A stretch of DNA of 64,000 nt from Sysuimicrobium calidum (lineage in GTDB: Bacteria > Sysuimicrobiota > Sysuimicrobiia > Sysuimicrobiales > Sysuimicrobiaceae). Positions 41,147 through 48,930 of this stretch are shown here, in pieces. The notes under the pieces were generated by a model that did no database searches, was not told where the DNA came from, and saw only the letters and a list, made by a program, of their open reading frames with translations. The stretch covers positions 1-64,000 of the forward strand of contig JAVKHN010000005.1 of assembly GCA_031459935.1 (NCBI GenBank), in the 5' to 3' direction. The translations under genes and the position numbers were made by a program. The first letter of the stretch is position 1; every line of letters starts with the position of its first letter.

Positions 41147-41686
41147 ATGATGCAGGACGAGGAGGGTGTCCTTGAAGCGGACGTACCAGCCGAAGCGTCG
41201 GAAGCGCAAGCGGACCCACGGGTTCCTGGCCCGGATGCGCACGCCCGGGGGCCGGAACGTCCTCAGGCGCAGGCGGCAGAAGGGCCGCAAGCAGCTGACC
41301 GCGTAAGTACCCCTCCTTGTGGGCGGCTGAGCCCCTGGCCCACCCTCCGGACCCGCCGGGAGTTTCAGGCGGTGTACGCGGAAGGGAAGCGGCACGGAGG
41401 GACCCTCCTGGTGGTCTACCGACGGGTACGGCCCGGGCCTACGAGGGTGGGAATCTCCGTGGGGCGCAAGGTGGGGAAGGCGGTCGTGCGCAACCGGCTC
41501 CGGCGCAGGATCCGGGAGATCCTGAGGCTCTTGCCCCTGCGGCCCGACCAGGAGGTGGTGGTGGTGGCCCGCAGCCAGGCAGCTCAGGCCACCTGGGAGG
41601 GGCTGCGCGGGGAGCTGATGGGATTGCTGGACGCCAGCGGGGCCCTGGTGCGGGCCGGGCTCCGGGAGGGTGCTTCGTGCGGCTAG
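41147..41686 (+). CDS. rnpA: RNase P protein component, long form containing rpmH in another frame
   Basis: Protein subunit of RNase P. The conserved core is 'TLRTRREFQAVYAEGKRHGG', 'PTRVGISVGRKVGKAVVRNR' (RNR motif) and LRRRIREILR. In this frame there is no ATG, GTG or TTG between 41153 and the core; the only canonical starts are tandem ATGs at 41147 and 41150, after GGGGAGGC and upstream of rpmH. The protein would be 179 residues with a Pro/Ala/Glu/Gln-rich N-terminal extension of about 65 residues read out of phase through rpmH, as described in Thermus. A CTG at 41327 is the only alternative for a short form. Confidence 0.85.
   Translation: MMQDEEGVLEADVPAEASEAQADPRVPGPDAHARGPERPQAQAAEGPQAADRVSTPPCGRLSPWPTLRTRREFQAVYAEGKRHGGTLLVVYRRVRPGPTRVGISVGRKVGKAVVRNRLRRRIREILRLLPLRPDQEVVVVARSQAAQATWEGLRGELMGLLDASGALVRAGLREGASCG
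41172..41306 (+). CDS. rpmH: ribosomal protein bL34
   Basis: Forty-four residues, the standard bL34 length: MKRTYQPKRRKRKRTHG, then FLARMRTPGGRNVLRRRRQK and GRKQLTA (TTG start read as Met). SD GGAGG at 41161-41165. The whole gene lies inside the longer rnpA frame, shifted by one base. Confidence 0.97.
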   Translation: MKRTYQPKRRKRKRTHGFLARMRTPGGRNVLRRRRQKGRKQLTA

Positions 41687-41895
41687 TGGGGAGGATCCTC
41701 ATCCTCGGGATCCGGGTTTACCAGCGCCTGATCTCCCCGCTCCTGCCCCGCACGTGCCGGTTCGTGCCTTCGTGCTCGGAGTACGCGGCCCAGGCCATTC
41801 AGGCCCACGGCCCCTTTCGGGGAACCTGGCTCGCCCTGCTCCGCCTGAGCCGCTGCCACCCCTTCCATCCCGGGGGATACGACCCGGTGCCCTAG
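41677..41895 (+). CDS. yidD: membrane protein insertion efficiency factor YidD
   Basis: Seventy-two residues: 'LGIRVYQRLISPLLPRTCRF', 'VPSCSEYAAQAIQAHGPFRG' and the C-terminal 'SRCHPFHPGGYDPVP', all diagnostic (C-R-F-x-P-S-C-S-x-Y; G-G-x-D-P-V-P). GTG start overlaps rnpA by 10 nt after GGGAGGG. Helps YidC-dependent insertion. Confidence 0.96.
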   Translation: MRLVGRILILGIRVYQRLISPLLPRTCRFVPSCSEYAAQAIQAHGPFRGTWLALLRLSRCHPFHPGGYDPVP

Positions 41896-41915
41896 CACCG
41901 GGCAGGAGGAGAACG

Positions 41916-42671
41916 GTGTTCGGATGGCTCGTGGCACAGCTCAACCACGCCCTGCAGTTCTTCTACGGGATCACGGGCTCCTACGGGTGGGCCATCATCC
42001 TCCTCACCCTCGCGGTGAAGGTGGTCCTCCACCCCCTCACCCGCAAGCAGCTGCGCTCCATGAAGGAGATGCAGAAACTCCAGCCCCACATCCAGGCCCT
42101 CCAGCGGAAGTACCGAGACGATCCCCAGCGGCTCAACCGGGAGATGATGGACCTGTACCGGGCCCACGGGGTGAATCCCTTCGGGGGGTGCCTGCCCATG
42201 CTCCTGCAGATGCCCGTGCTGTTCGCCCTGTATCGGGTGCTCAGCGACCCCGCGCACTTCATCTCCCGCACGGGGGAGGCCCTCAAGACCGTCCCCTTCG
42301 GACCGTGGGACCTCCTGGTGCACCCCATTACCGTGCTGGCGGACCCTTGGAAATACGGAATCGCTGCGGCGGTGGCCTACGCCTTGGTGCCCGTGCTCAT
42401 CGGCGCCAGCACCTACTTCCAGCAGCGGGTCTCCATGACGGATCCCCAGCAATCCCGGATGTTCCTGTTCATGCCGTTCCTCATCGGCTACTTCAGCCTG
42501 AACTTCCCGGTGGGGCTCTCCCTCTACTGGTTCGTGTCCACGGTGGCGTACGTGGCCGAGTACGTGTCCGTGGTGGGGCTTCCGAGGTCTCCCAGAAAGC
42601 CGCAGGGGGAGGCTCCGGCGGGTGGTCGTCGGAGGCGGAAAAGCACGGAAGCGGAGGTCAGGGGAGCGTGA
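41916..42671 (+). CDS. yidC: membrane protein insertase YidC (Oxa1 family)
   Basis: A 251-residue Oxa1-type insertase, without the large periplasmic domain of gammaproteobacterial YidC. Five transmembrane segments are expected; signatures include 'TGSYGWAIILLTLAVKVVLH', 'YRAHGVNPFGGCLPMLLQMP' and 'FSLNFPVGLSLYWFVSTVAY', with a basic C-terminal tail that binds ribosomes. No N-terminal lipobox. GTG start after AGGAGGA. Confidence 0.95.
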   Translation: MFGWLVAQLNHALQFFYGITGSYGWAIILLTLAVKVVLHPLTRKQLRSMKEMQKLQPHIQALQRKYRDDPQRLNREMMDLYRAHGVNPFGGCLPMLLQMPVLFALYRVLSDPAHFISRTGEALKTVPFGPWDLLVHPITVLADPWKYGIAAAVAYALVPVLIGASTYFQQRVSMTDPQQSRMFLFMPFLIGYFSLNFPVGLSLYWFVSTVAYVAEYVSVVGLPRSPRKPQGEAPAGGRRRRKSTEAEVRGA

Positions 42672-43348
42672 GGGAGTTCATCGGATCGGGTCGTACCGTG
42701 GAGGAGGCCATCGAGGCCGCGCTGCGCATGTCCGGGCTTTCCCGGGAGGAGGCGGAGATCGAGGTCCTGGATGAGGGCTCCAGGGGGTTCCTGGGACTCG
42801 GCGGGAGGGAGGCGAGGGTTCGGGTGGTGCCGAAGGGTACCGCCGCCCCGGAAGCAGATCAGGCCGCGGAGATCGCCAGGACCCTCTTGCGACACATGGG
42901 ACTCCAGGGCACGGTGCGCGCGCGGCGGGTGGACCAGAGGGTGGCCGTGGAGGTGGAAGGGGAGGACCTGGCGGCCCTCATCGGCCGCCATGGAAGGGGC
43001 TTGCAGGCCTTTGAGGCGGTGCTGTCGCTCCTCGTGCACCGCGCGGTGGGGTGGACTGTGCCCGTGGAGGTAGACGCGGCAGGGTACCGGGAGCGCCGCC
43101 GGTCCTCCCTGGTGGCCATGGCGCAGCGGGCCGCCCAACGGGCGGTACGGGAGGGTCGGTCGATCCACCTCCCGCCCATGGATCCCAGGGAGCGGCGGAT
43201 CGTGCACACGGCCCTGGCCTCCCACCCTGAGGTGACCACCCACAGCGAGGGGGAGGGGAAGGATCGCCACGTGGTGGTGGAACCCCGGAAGCGGCCGCGG
43301 GGGAGGCGGCCGGTCCGGGGGCCACGGGCCACGCCGCATGACGCCTGA
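42668..43348 (+). CDS. khpB: RNA-binding protein Jag/KhpB
   Basis: A 226-residue protein with Jag_N ('IGSGRTVEEAIEAALRMSGL', 'IEVLDEGSRGFLGLGGREAR'), a KH domain ('LAALIGRHGRGLQAFEAVLS', I-G-x-x-G-x-x-L) and a C-terminal R3H domain ('LPPMDPRERRIVHTALASHP'). Basic tail. Overlaps yidC by GTGA. Confidence 0.95.
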   Translation: MREFIGSGRTVEEAIEAALRMSGLSREEAEIEVLDEGSRGFLGLGGREARVRVVPKGTAAPEADQAAEIARTLLRHMGLQGTVRARRVDQRVAVEVEGEDLAALIGRHGRGLQAFEAVLSLLVHRAVGWTVPVEVDAAGYRERRRSSLVAMAQRAAQRAVREGRSIHLPPMDPRERRIVHTALASHPEVTTHSEGEGKDRHVVVEPRKRPRGRRPVRGPRATPHDA

Positions 43349-43946
43349 GAGGGCGGCCGCCCTGGGGTTGGCGTTGGACGCGGCGCAGCTCCGCCGCCTG
43401 GAGCGGCACCTGGATCTCGTGATGGCGTGGAATGTGCGGGTGGACCTGGTGGCTCCCGCGCCCCGGGAGGAATTGATGGAACGACACCTGCTCGATAGCC
43501 TGCTCCTCCTCGTCATGGCCGATCCCCCGCCCGGATCCCGGGTGGCGGATGTGGGCAGCGGGGCTGGGTTTCCGGGCCTCGTGTGGGCCATCGCCCGGCC
43601 GGATCTCGCGCTGGCCCTCCTCGAGCCTCGACAGAGGCGGGCCGCCTTCCTGGAGCGGGCGATCCTGGAACTGCAGGTGCCCAACGCGGAAGTGGTGGCC
43701 CGGCCAGCGGAGGAGGCGAGCCGGATGCCCGAGCATCACCGCAGATACGAGATGGTGGTGGCCCGGGCCGTAGCTCCCCCTCTACTGGTCCGGGAGCTCG
43801 CGCAGGGCCTCGTGCGGCCGGGCGGCCGGATCTTCGTCCCCCTAGGGCCGGAGGCGGAAGCCCCCGAGGGGGCGCGCGTGGTGGAGCGGGCGATCCCCTG
43901 GGCTCCGGGAAGAATTCGGCGGGCCGTGGTATTTCTCGAGAAATAA
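43338..43946 (+). CDS. rsmG: 16S rRNA m7G527 methyltransferase RsmG
   Basis: A 202-residue SAM methyltransferase with 'ELMERHLLDSLLLLVMADPP' and 'VADVGSGAGFPGLVWAIARP' (SAM motif I), then 'VVARAVAPPLLVRELAQGLV'. Usual partners mnmE and mnmG, which commonly lie between jag and rsmG, are missing here. The last codons (V-F-L-E-K-stop) form half of a parS-like palindrome. Confidence 0.95.
   Translation: MTPERAAALGLALDAAQLRRLERHLDLVMAWNVRVDLVAPAPREELMERHLLDSLLLLVMADPPPGSRVADVGSGAGFPGLVWAIARPDLALALLEPRQRRAAFLERAILELQVPNAEVVARPAEEASRMPEHHRRYEMVVARAVAPPLLVRELAQGLVRPGGRIFVPLGPEAEAPEGARVVERAIPWAPGRIRRAVVFLEK
43930..43945. repeat. parS: parS-like palindrome upstream of parA
   Basis: TATTTCTCGAGAAATA, a perfect 16-bp palindrome ending at the rsmG stop and directly before the parA ATG. 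Compared with consensus parS TGTTTCACGTGAAACA it differs symmetrically at positions 2/15 and 7/10. An identical copy follows parB. Confidence 0.85.
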
Positions 43947-44728
43947 TGGCGGTGGTGCTCGCGGTGGTGAACCAGAAAGGCGGGGTGGGAAAGTCCACCA
44001 CCGCCCTCAACCTCTCCGCGGCCCTGGCCCGCAAAGGGCGCAGAATCCTGCTGGTGGACCTGGACCCGCAGGGCAACGCCACAAGCGGCCTCGGCATCCC
44101 CAAGGAAGGGCTCCGGTCCTCCGTGTACGACGTCCTCCTCCGGCGCCTTCCCCTCCGGACCGTACTCCTCCCCACCTCAGTGGATGGCCTGGAGGTGGCC
44201 CCCAGCACCGTGGAACTCGCGGGCGCGGAGGTGGAGCTCGCAACGGAGGAGGACCGGGAGAGCCGGCTTCGGGTGGCCCTGGAGGCCCTGCAGCATCGCT
44301 ACGATCTCGTGGTGGTGGATTGCCCTCCGTCTCTGGGGCTGCTGACCCTCAACGCTCTGGTGGCCGCGGACCTGGCCCTTCTGCCGATCCAGTGCGAGTA
44401 CTACGCCCTCGAGGGCCTCTCCCTGCTCCTGCGTACCCTGGAGCTCGTCCAGAGATCGTTGAATCCCCAGCTCCGTATGGGAGGGGTGGTGCTCACCATG
44501 TACGATCCCCGCACGAATCTCAGCGAGCAGGTGGCCCGCGAGGTGCGGGCCTTCTTCGGCAAGGAGGTGTTCCGGACCGTGATCCCGCGTACCGTTCGGC
44601 TCGCGGAGGCCCCCAGCCACGGACAGCCCATCTTCCTGTACGATCCGCACTCCCGGGGCGCGGCCGCCTATGAGGCCCTGGCAGAGGAGGTGGCGGAGCG
44701 GCTGTGGGGGGAGGGTAAGGATGAGTGA
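43946..44728 (+). CDS. parA: chromosome partitioning ATPase ParA (Soj)
   Basis: Deviant Walker-A ATPase of 260 residues; KGGVGKST at 11-18, 'ILLVDLDPQGNATSGLGI' and 'LVVVDCPPSLGLLTLNALVA'. No N-terminal HTH, as in chromosomal Soj. ATG overlaps the rsmG stop. Acts with ParB-parS in segregation of oriC and may affect DnaA, whose gene is 4 kb away. Confidence 0.97.
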   Translation: MAVVLAVVNQKGGVGKSTTALNLSAALARKGRRILLVDLDPQGNATSGLGIPKEGLRSSVYDVLLRRLPLRTVLLPTSVDGLEVAPSTVELAGAEVELATEEDRESRLRVALEALQHRYDLVVVDCPPSLGLLTLNALVAADLALLPIQCEYYALEGLSLLLRTLELVQRSLNPQLRMGGVVLTMYDPRTNLSEQVAREVRAFFGKEVFRTVIPRTVRLAEAPSHGQPIFLYDPHSRGAAAYEALAEEVAERLWGEGKDE

Positions 44729-45581
44729 GCGGCAGAGGAGGGGGCTCGGGAGAGGGCTGGGGGCCCTGATCCCGGGGGCCGGAGGGGTGGCGCGCGGGGA
44801 ACCCGTGGAGCTGTTGCCCGTGGAACGGATCCGGCCCAGCTCGGTGCAGCCCCGTCAGGAGATCCTCCCGGAGTCCCTCGAGGAGCTCGTGGCCTCCATC
44901 CGGGCGCACGGAGTTCTGCAGCCTGTCCTCGTGCGGCCCGTGGGAGGGGAGTACGAGCTCGTGGCCGGGGAGCGGCGGTGGCGGGCCGCGATCCTGGCAG
45001 GCCTGGAGCGAATTCCGGCCCTGGTGCGCCCCCTCTCGGACGCCCAGGCCCTCCAGGTAGCCTTGGTGGAGAACCTCCAGCGGGAGGACCTGAACCCCGT
45101 GGAGCGGGCCCGGGCCTTCCAGCGCCTTATCTCGGAGTTCGGACTCACCCAGCAGCAGGTGGCGGAGGCGGTAGGCTTGAGCCAGCCCACGGTGGCGAAC
45201 GCCCTGCGCCTGCTCGCCCTGCCCGAGCCCATCCTCCGTAGCCTCGAGGAGGGCCGACTCCGGGAGGCCCACGGCCGGCTCCTCCTCTCTGTGGAGGACC
45301 CCCTTCTCCGGGAGCGGCTGTGGCGGGCAGCGCTGGAGCAGGGGTTATCGGTTCGGGCCCTTCAGGAGCGCATCACCCGGGAGAACCGCAAGCGCCCCAG
45401 GCCCCAAAGCTCCACCCGGGCGGACCCCGACGTGGAGGCGGTGCTGGAGGCTTTGCGGGTGAGGCTCCAAACCCAGGTAAGGGTCCGGCGGGGCCGACGC
45501 AAGGGGGTCCTGGAGATCGAGTTCTACTCGGAGGAGGACCTGGCCCGGCTCTGCGACCTCCTCCTGGGCGGCCCTGCCTAG
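44721..45581 (+). CDS. parB: chromosome partitioning protein ParB (Spo0J)
   Basis: A 286-residue CTP-dependent clamp: 'LGRGLGALIPGAGG' N-terminus, 'ELVAGERRWRAAILAGLERI' (CTP box GERRWRA), 'NLQREDLNPVERARAFQRLI' and the HTH 'GLTQQQVAEAVGLSQPTVAN', C-terminal dimerisation region. Overlaps parA by 8 nt. The HTH/linker residues that read parS may have changed to suit the variant sites flanking this operon. Confidence 0.97.
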   Translation: MSERQRRGLGRGLGALIPGAGGVARGEPVELLPVERIRPSSVQPRQEILPESLEELVASIRAHGVLQPVLVRPVGGEYELVAGERRWRAAILAGLERIPALVRPLSDAQALQVALVENLQREDLNPVERARAFQRLISEFGLTQQQVAEAVGLSQPTVANALRLLALPEPILRSLEEGRLREAHGRLLLSVEDPLLRERLWRAALEQGLSVRALQERITRENRKRPRPQSSTRADPDVEAVLEALRVRLQTQVRVRRGRRKGVLEIEFYSEEDLARLCDLLLGGPA

Positions 45582-45582
45582 A

Positions 45583-45598
45583 TATTTCTCGAGAAATA
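45583..45598. repeat. parS: parS-like palindrome downstream of parB
   Basis: TATTTCTCGAGAAATA, identical to 43930-43945, starting 1 nt after the parB stop codon and 12 nt before the next ATG. Confidence 0.85.
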
Positions 45599-45610
45599 GG
45601 GGAGGCGCAC

Positions 45611-46843
45611 ATGCGCTCTGACCTCGAGCGGCTCCTGGAGGAACGGGGCTACGATGCGATGGTGGGAATGGGGGGAAGCGAGGATCCGAATCTGTTCTAC
45701 GTGATGCGAGGAGCTCCCATCCACGCGGGAGCCCTCTACATCCACCGCCGGGGGCATCCTCCGGTGCTCTGCCACGGCACCATGGAGCGGGGGGAGGCGG
45801 AGAGGACGGGGTTGAGAACCCGCAACCTCGGCCTGTACAACTTCAAGCAGATGCTCGAGGAGGCGGGCGGGGATCTCCTGCGGGCCCAGGTGGCCCTGCT
45901 GCGGAGGGTGTTCGAGGAGGAGGGAGTGAGGGGCCGGGTGCTCTTTTTCGGGCAGATGGATCGGGGGGCTGCCTACCTCCTGCTGCGGGCCATCGCGGAG
46001 GGGATTCCCGGGATCGAGGTGGTGGGGGAGTACGACCGGCCCTTGGTGACCGTGGCCCGCATGACCAAGGAGCCCGAGGAGATCGAGGCCATCCGCCGGA
46101 CCGGGGAGGCCACGGGGCGGGTGGTGCGGAAGGTGGCGGATTTCCTCCGCACTCTGAGGCCGCGGGGGGAGTGCCTCGTGGGGGAGGACGGGGAGGCCGT
46201 GACCATCGGGGAGGTGAAGCGCCGGATCCGGATCTGGCTCGCGGAGGAGGGACTGGTGGATACCGGCACCATCTTCAGTCAGGGCCGGGACGCGGGATTG
46301 CCGCACTCCCGGGGCGAGGACGCCCGGCTCCTCCGGCCCGGAGAGCCCATCGTGCTTGACATCTTTCCCAGGCCCGCGGGAGGCGGGTACTGCTTCGATC
46401 TCACCCGGACCTGGGTGGTGGGCAAGCCTTCGGAGCGGCTGTGGCGGGTGTACCGGGACGTGCTGGACTGCTACCACGCGGTGGTGGAGGCCCTGCAGCC
46501 CGGGGTTTCCTGCTCGTCGCTGCAGCAGCGGGCGTGCGCCTTCTTCGAGGAAAGAGGGCACCCCACCATCGGGTCTGACCCCACCACCCAGGTGGGTTAC
46601 GTGCACTCCCTGGGCCACGGGGTGGGGCTCGAGGTCCACGAACTCCCGCGCCTTGCGGACTTCCCGGGAAACTCCGACGCGCTGGCTCCAGGGATGGTGT
46701 TCACCCTCGAGCCCGGGCTGTACTATCCCGAGGAGGGCATCGGGGTCCGGCTGGAGGACACCTGGGCTTTGGATACGGAGGGGAGGCCGGTTGCCCTGGG
46801 GAGCTACCCCCTGGACCTGGTGCTCTCGGGGGAAGACGCATGA
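45611..46843 (+). CDS. M24-family aminopeptidase (Xaa-Pro type)
   Basis: A 410-residue pita-bread metallopeptidase. Metal ligands can be traced: Asp in 'PIVLDIFPRPAGGGYCFDLT' (both Asp), His in 'YVHSLGHGVGLEVHELPRLA', Glu in 'GMVFTLEPGLYYPEEGIGVR' and final Glu in RLEDTW. The N-terminal ~170 residues are the creatinase-like domain. Xaa-Pro dipeptidase/aminopeptidase activity is likely. SD GGGGAGG; overlaps the next gene by ATGA. Confidence 0.93.
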   Translation: MRSDLERLLEERGYDAMVGMGGSEDPNLFYVMRGAPIHAGALYIHRRGHPPVLCHGTMERGEAERTGLRTRNLGLYNFKQMLEEAGGDLLRAQVALLRRVFEEEGVRGRVLFFGQMDRGAAYLLLRAIAEGIPGIEVVGEYDRPLVTVARMTKEPEEIEAIRRTGEATGRVVRKVADFLRTLRPRGECLVGEDGEAVTIGEVKRRIRIWLAEEGLVDTGTIFSQGRDAGLPHSRGEDARLLRPGEPIVLDIFPRPAGGGYCFDLTRTWVVGKPSERLWRVYRDVLDCYHAVVEALQPGVSCSSLQQRACAFFEERGHPTIGSDPTTQVGYVHSLGHGVGLEVHELPRLADFPGNSDALAPGMVFTLEPGLYYPEEGIGVRLEDTWALDTEGRPVALGSYPLDLVLSGEDA

Positions 46844-47394
46844 ACCGGGAGGAGGCCTGGGCGCTGGTGTGCGCGTGGGTACAGAGTCCGAACCTGCGCA
46901 AGCACCTGCTGGCGGTGGAGGCCGCCATGCGGGCGTATGCCCGGAGGTTCGGGGAGGACGAGGAGGCGTGGGGGATCGTGGGGTTGCTGCACGACATGGA
47001 CTACGACCGGCACCCCTCCCTCGAGGAGCACCCCTTCGTGGCCGCGGAGGAGCTGCGGCGGCGCGGGGTCCCGGAGGCCTGGGTACGGGCCGTGCTGGCG
47101 CACGGGGACCACACGGGCGTACCGCGGCAAAGCCTCATGGAGCGGGCCCTGTTCGCCTGCGACGAGATGGTGGGGTTCGTGATCGCGGTGGCCTTGGTCA
47201 AGGGGAGGTCACTCGGGAACGTGGATCCGGATTCCGTGATCCGCAAGATGAGGGACAAAGCCTTTGCCCGGGGCGTGCGGCGGGAGGACCTGGTGCGGGG
47301 CGCGGAAGAGCTGGGGATCCCCCTGGAGGAGCACATCGCCACGGTGGTGGAGGCCCTCCGGCCCATCGCCTCCGAGCTGGGTCTAGAGGGGTAG
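46840..47394 (+). CDS. HD-domain phosphohydrolase
   Basis: A 184-residue HD-superfamily protein with 'NLRKHLLAVEAAMRAYARRF' (first His22), HDMDYDRHP with HD at 51-52, and 'WVRAVLAHGDHTGVPRQSLM'. The subfamily is the short one often called HAD/HD hydrolase with unknown substrate (nucleotides or c-di-GMP-unrelated). Coupled to the M24 gene. Confidence 0.88.
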   Translation: MNREEAWALVCAWVQSPNLRKHLLAVEAAMRAYARRFGEDEEAWGIVGLLHDMDYDRHPSLEEHPFVAAEELRRRGVPEAWVRAVLAHGDHTGVPRQSLMERALFACDEMVGFVIAVALVKGRSLGNVDPDSVIRKMRDKAFARGVRREDLVRGAEELGIPLEEHIATVVEALRPIASELGLEG

Positions 47395-47396
47395 CG

Positions 47397-48923
47397 TCAC
47401 CGGTCCAGCCAGGCGTCCGCGGGCCGCCACAGCAATCCCTTCCACTGGAGGTGGAAGGTGTCCCGCACGTACCGTTGCAGCACGTACATGGCGCCGGAGT
47501 GCACCACGGGAATGAGATCCGCCTCCCGGAGGAGCAACCGGTTAATCCGCCGCATCTTCACCACCTCCGGGGTCCGGGTCTTCCGGGCCTCGTGGTAGGC
47601 CTGCTCCAGCCCCGCGGGCCGCTTCCAACTGGCGAAGGCGAAGGGGCCGAAGAAGTGGGTGCCCAGGGTGTCGATGAGGTCGGCCTGGTACACCAAGGCG
47701 TAGGCCAGGAGCCCGTTCCACCCCCGCTGGATCCGCTCCACGTACCCGCCCGGGGAGAGGGGCCGCAGCTCCACCAGGATCCCCACCTGTCCCAGCTGGT
47801 GCTGGATGGCGCTCATCACGTCCGGCATGCGGCCGGTGGGGTAGATGAGCTCGGTGCGGAACCCCTGTGGGTATCCCGCCTCTTCCAGCAGCCTGCGGGC
47901 CTGGTCGGGGTTGTGCTTGGGCCCCTGAACGCTTGGGTCATACTCCCGTGAGGGGAAGGCGGCCAGTTGATACTCCGCCCGGTAGCGCCCGTAGCCCAGG
48001 GCCCGGGCGATGGCCTCCCGGTCCAGGGCAAGCCAGGTGGCCACCCGCACCCTCCGGTCTGCGAAGGGACTTGTCGCGTTGGCGCTATCGGGGATGAGGA
48101 GGTTGGGCGCGACGCGGCCGGTGATGGAGGGATATCCCATCTGGACCAGGGAGTAACCGATGTCCGGGATCGGTCCCACGTTGATCACGTCCAGCCGGCC
48201 CGCCAAAAACCCGGCCCGCATGGTCTGCAGGTCCTGGATGAACACGTACTCGATCTCGTCGAGGTAGGGTTTCCCGCGCTGCCAGTACCCCTCGAACCGC
48301 CGGTACCGCATCCCCACGCCCCGCTCGAACCGCACGAGCCGGAAAGGCCCCGTGCCCACCGGATTCCACCGGGCCCCCTCCACCCCACCCCGCTCCACGG
48401 ACGCGGGCGAGACCACGAGGCCTTCCGGACCTGAGAGGGCGCTGAGGATGCGGTTATCCCACTCCGCAAGCTCCAGTCGCACCCGGTGCTGGTCCACTGC
48501 CCGCACCGCCCGCACCCAGGGCAACCGCTTGGCCTGAATCTGCCGCTCCAGGTTCCACTGCACCGCCTCCGCGTTGAACGCGGTCCCGTCGTGGAACCGC
48601 ACCCCCTGTCGGAGGAAGAGGGTGATGGCGGAGAGATCCTGGCTGATTTCCCACCGCTCCGCCAGTCCCGGGTGGACCCGCCCCAGCCGGTCCACCCACA
48701 CCAGGGGCTCGAGGGCCGGCATGACGGAGGGCATGGAGACCGTGGACATCTCCCACGGTAGGAATGGGGTGTTGGGGATGGCATCCGCGACCCGGAGGAC
48801 CCCTCCTCTCTTGGGAGCCATGGGGGGCGCCCCCTCGCCGAGTCCTCCGGCGGCCACCACGAGGACGAGGATCAAGCCAACAAGCCACATCCCTCTCCAC
48901 GCGGCGCTCCGCACGTCCCTCAC
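47397..48923 (-). CDS. ABC transporter substrate-binding protein (family 5, oligopeptide type)
   Basis: Periplasmic binding protein of about 508 residues: signal peptide ('MWLVGLILVLVVAAGG', no lipobox Cys seen), 'GGVLRVADAIPNTPFLPWEM', 'FLRQGVRFHDGTAFNAEAVQ' and 'GTGPFRLVRFERGVGMRYRR', all typical of the SBP_bac_5 family (peptides, nickel, glutathione, sugars). No permease or ATPase genes adjoin it, so its membrane partners must be elsewhere. It follows the CocE-type gene by 7 nt. Confidence 0.92.
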   Translation of the reverse strand: MRDVRSAAWRGMWLVGLILVLVVAAGGLGEGAPPMAPKRGGVLRVADAIPNTPFLPWEMSTVSMPSVMPALEPLVWVDRLGRVHPGLAERWEISQDLSAITLFLRQGVRFHDGTAFNAEAVQWNLERQIQAKRLPWVRAVRAVDQHRVRLELAEWDNRILSALSGPEGLVVSPASVERGGVEGARWNPVGTGPFRLVRFERGVGMRYRRFEGYWQRGKPYLDEIEYVFIQDLQTMRAGFLAGRLDVINVGPIPDIGYSLVQMGYPSITGRVAPNLLIPDSANATSPFADRRVRVATWLALDREAIARALGYGRYRAEYQLAAFPSREYDPSVQGPKHNPDQARRLLEEAGYPQGFRTELIYPTGRMPDVMSAIQHQLGQVGILVELRPLSPGGYVERIQRGWNGLLAYALVYQADLIDTLGTHFFGPFAFASWKRPAGLEQAYHEARKTRTPEVVKMRRINRLLLREADLIPVVHSGAMYVLQRYVRDTFHLQWKGLLWRPADAWLDR

Positions 48924-48930
48924 CCCCTCG

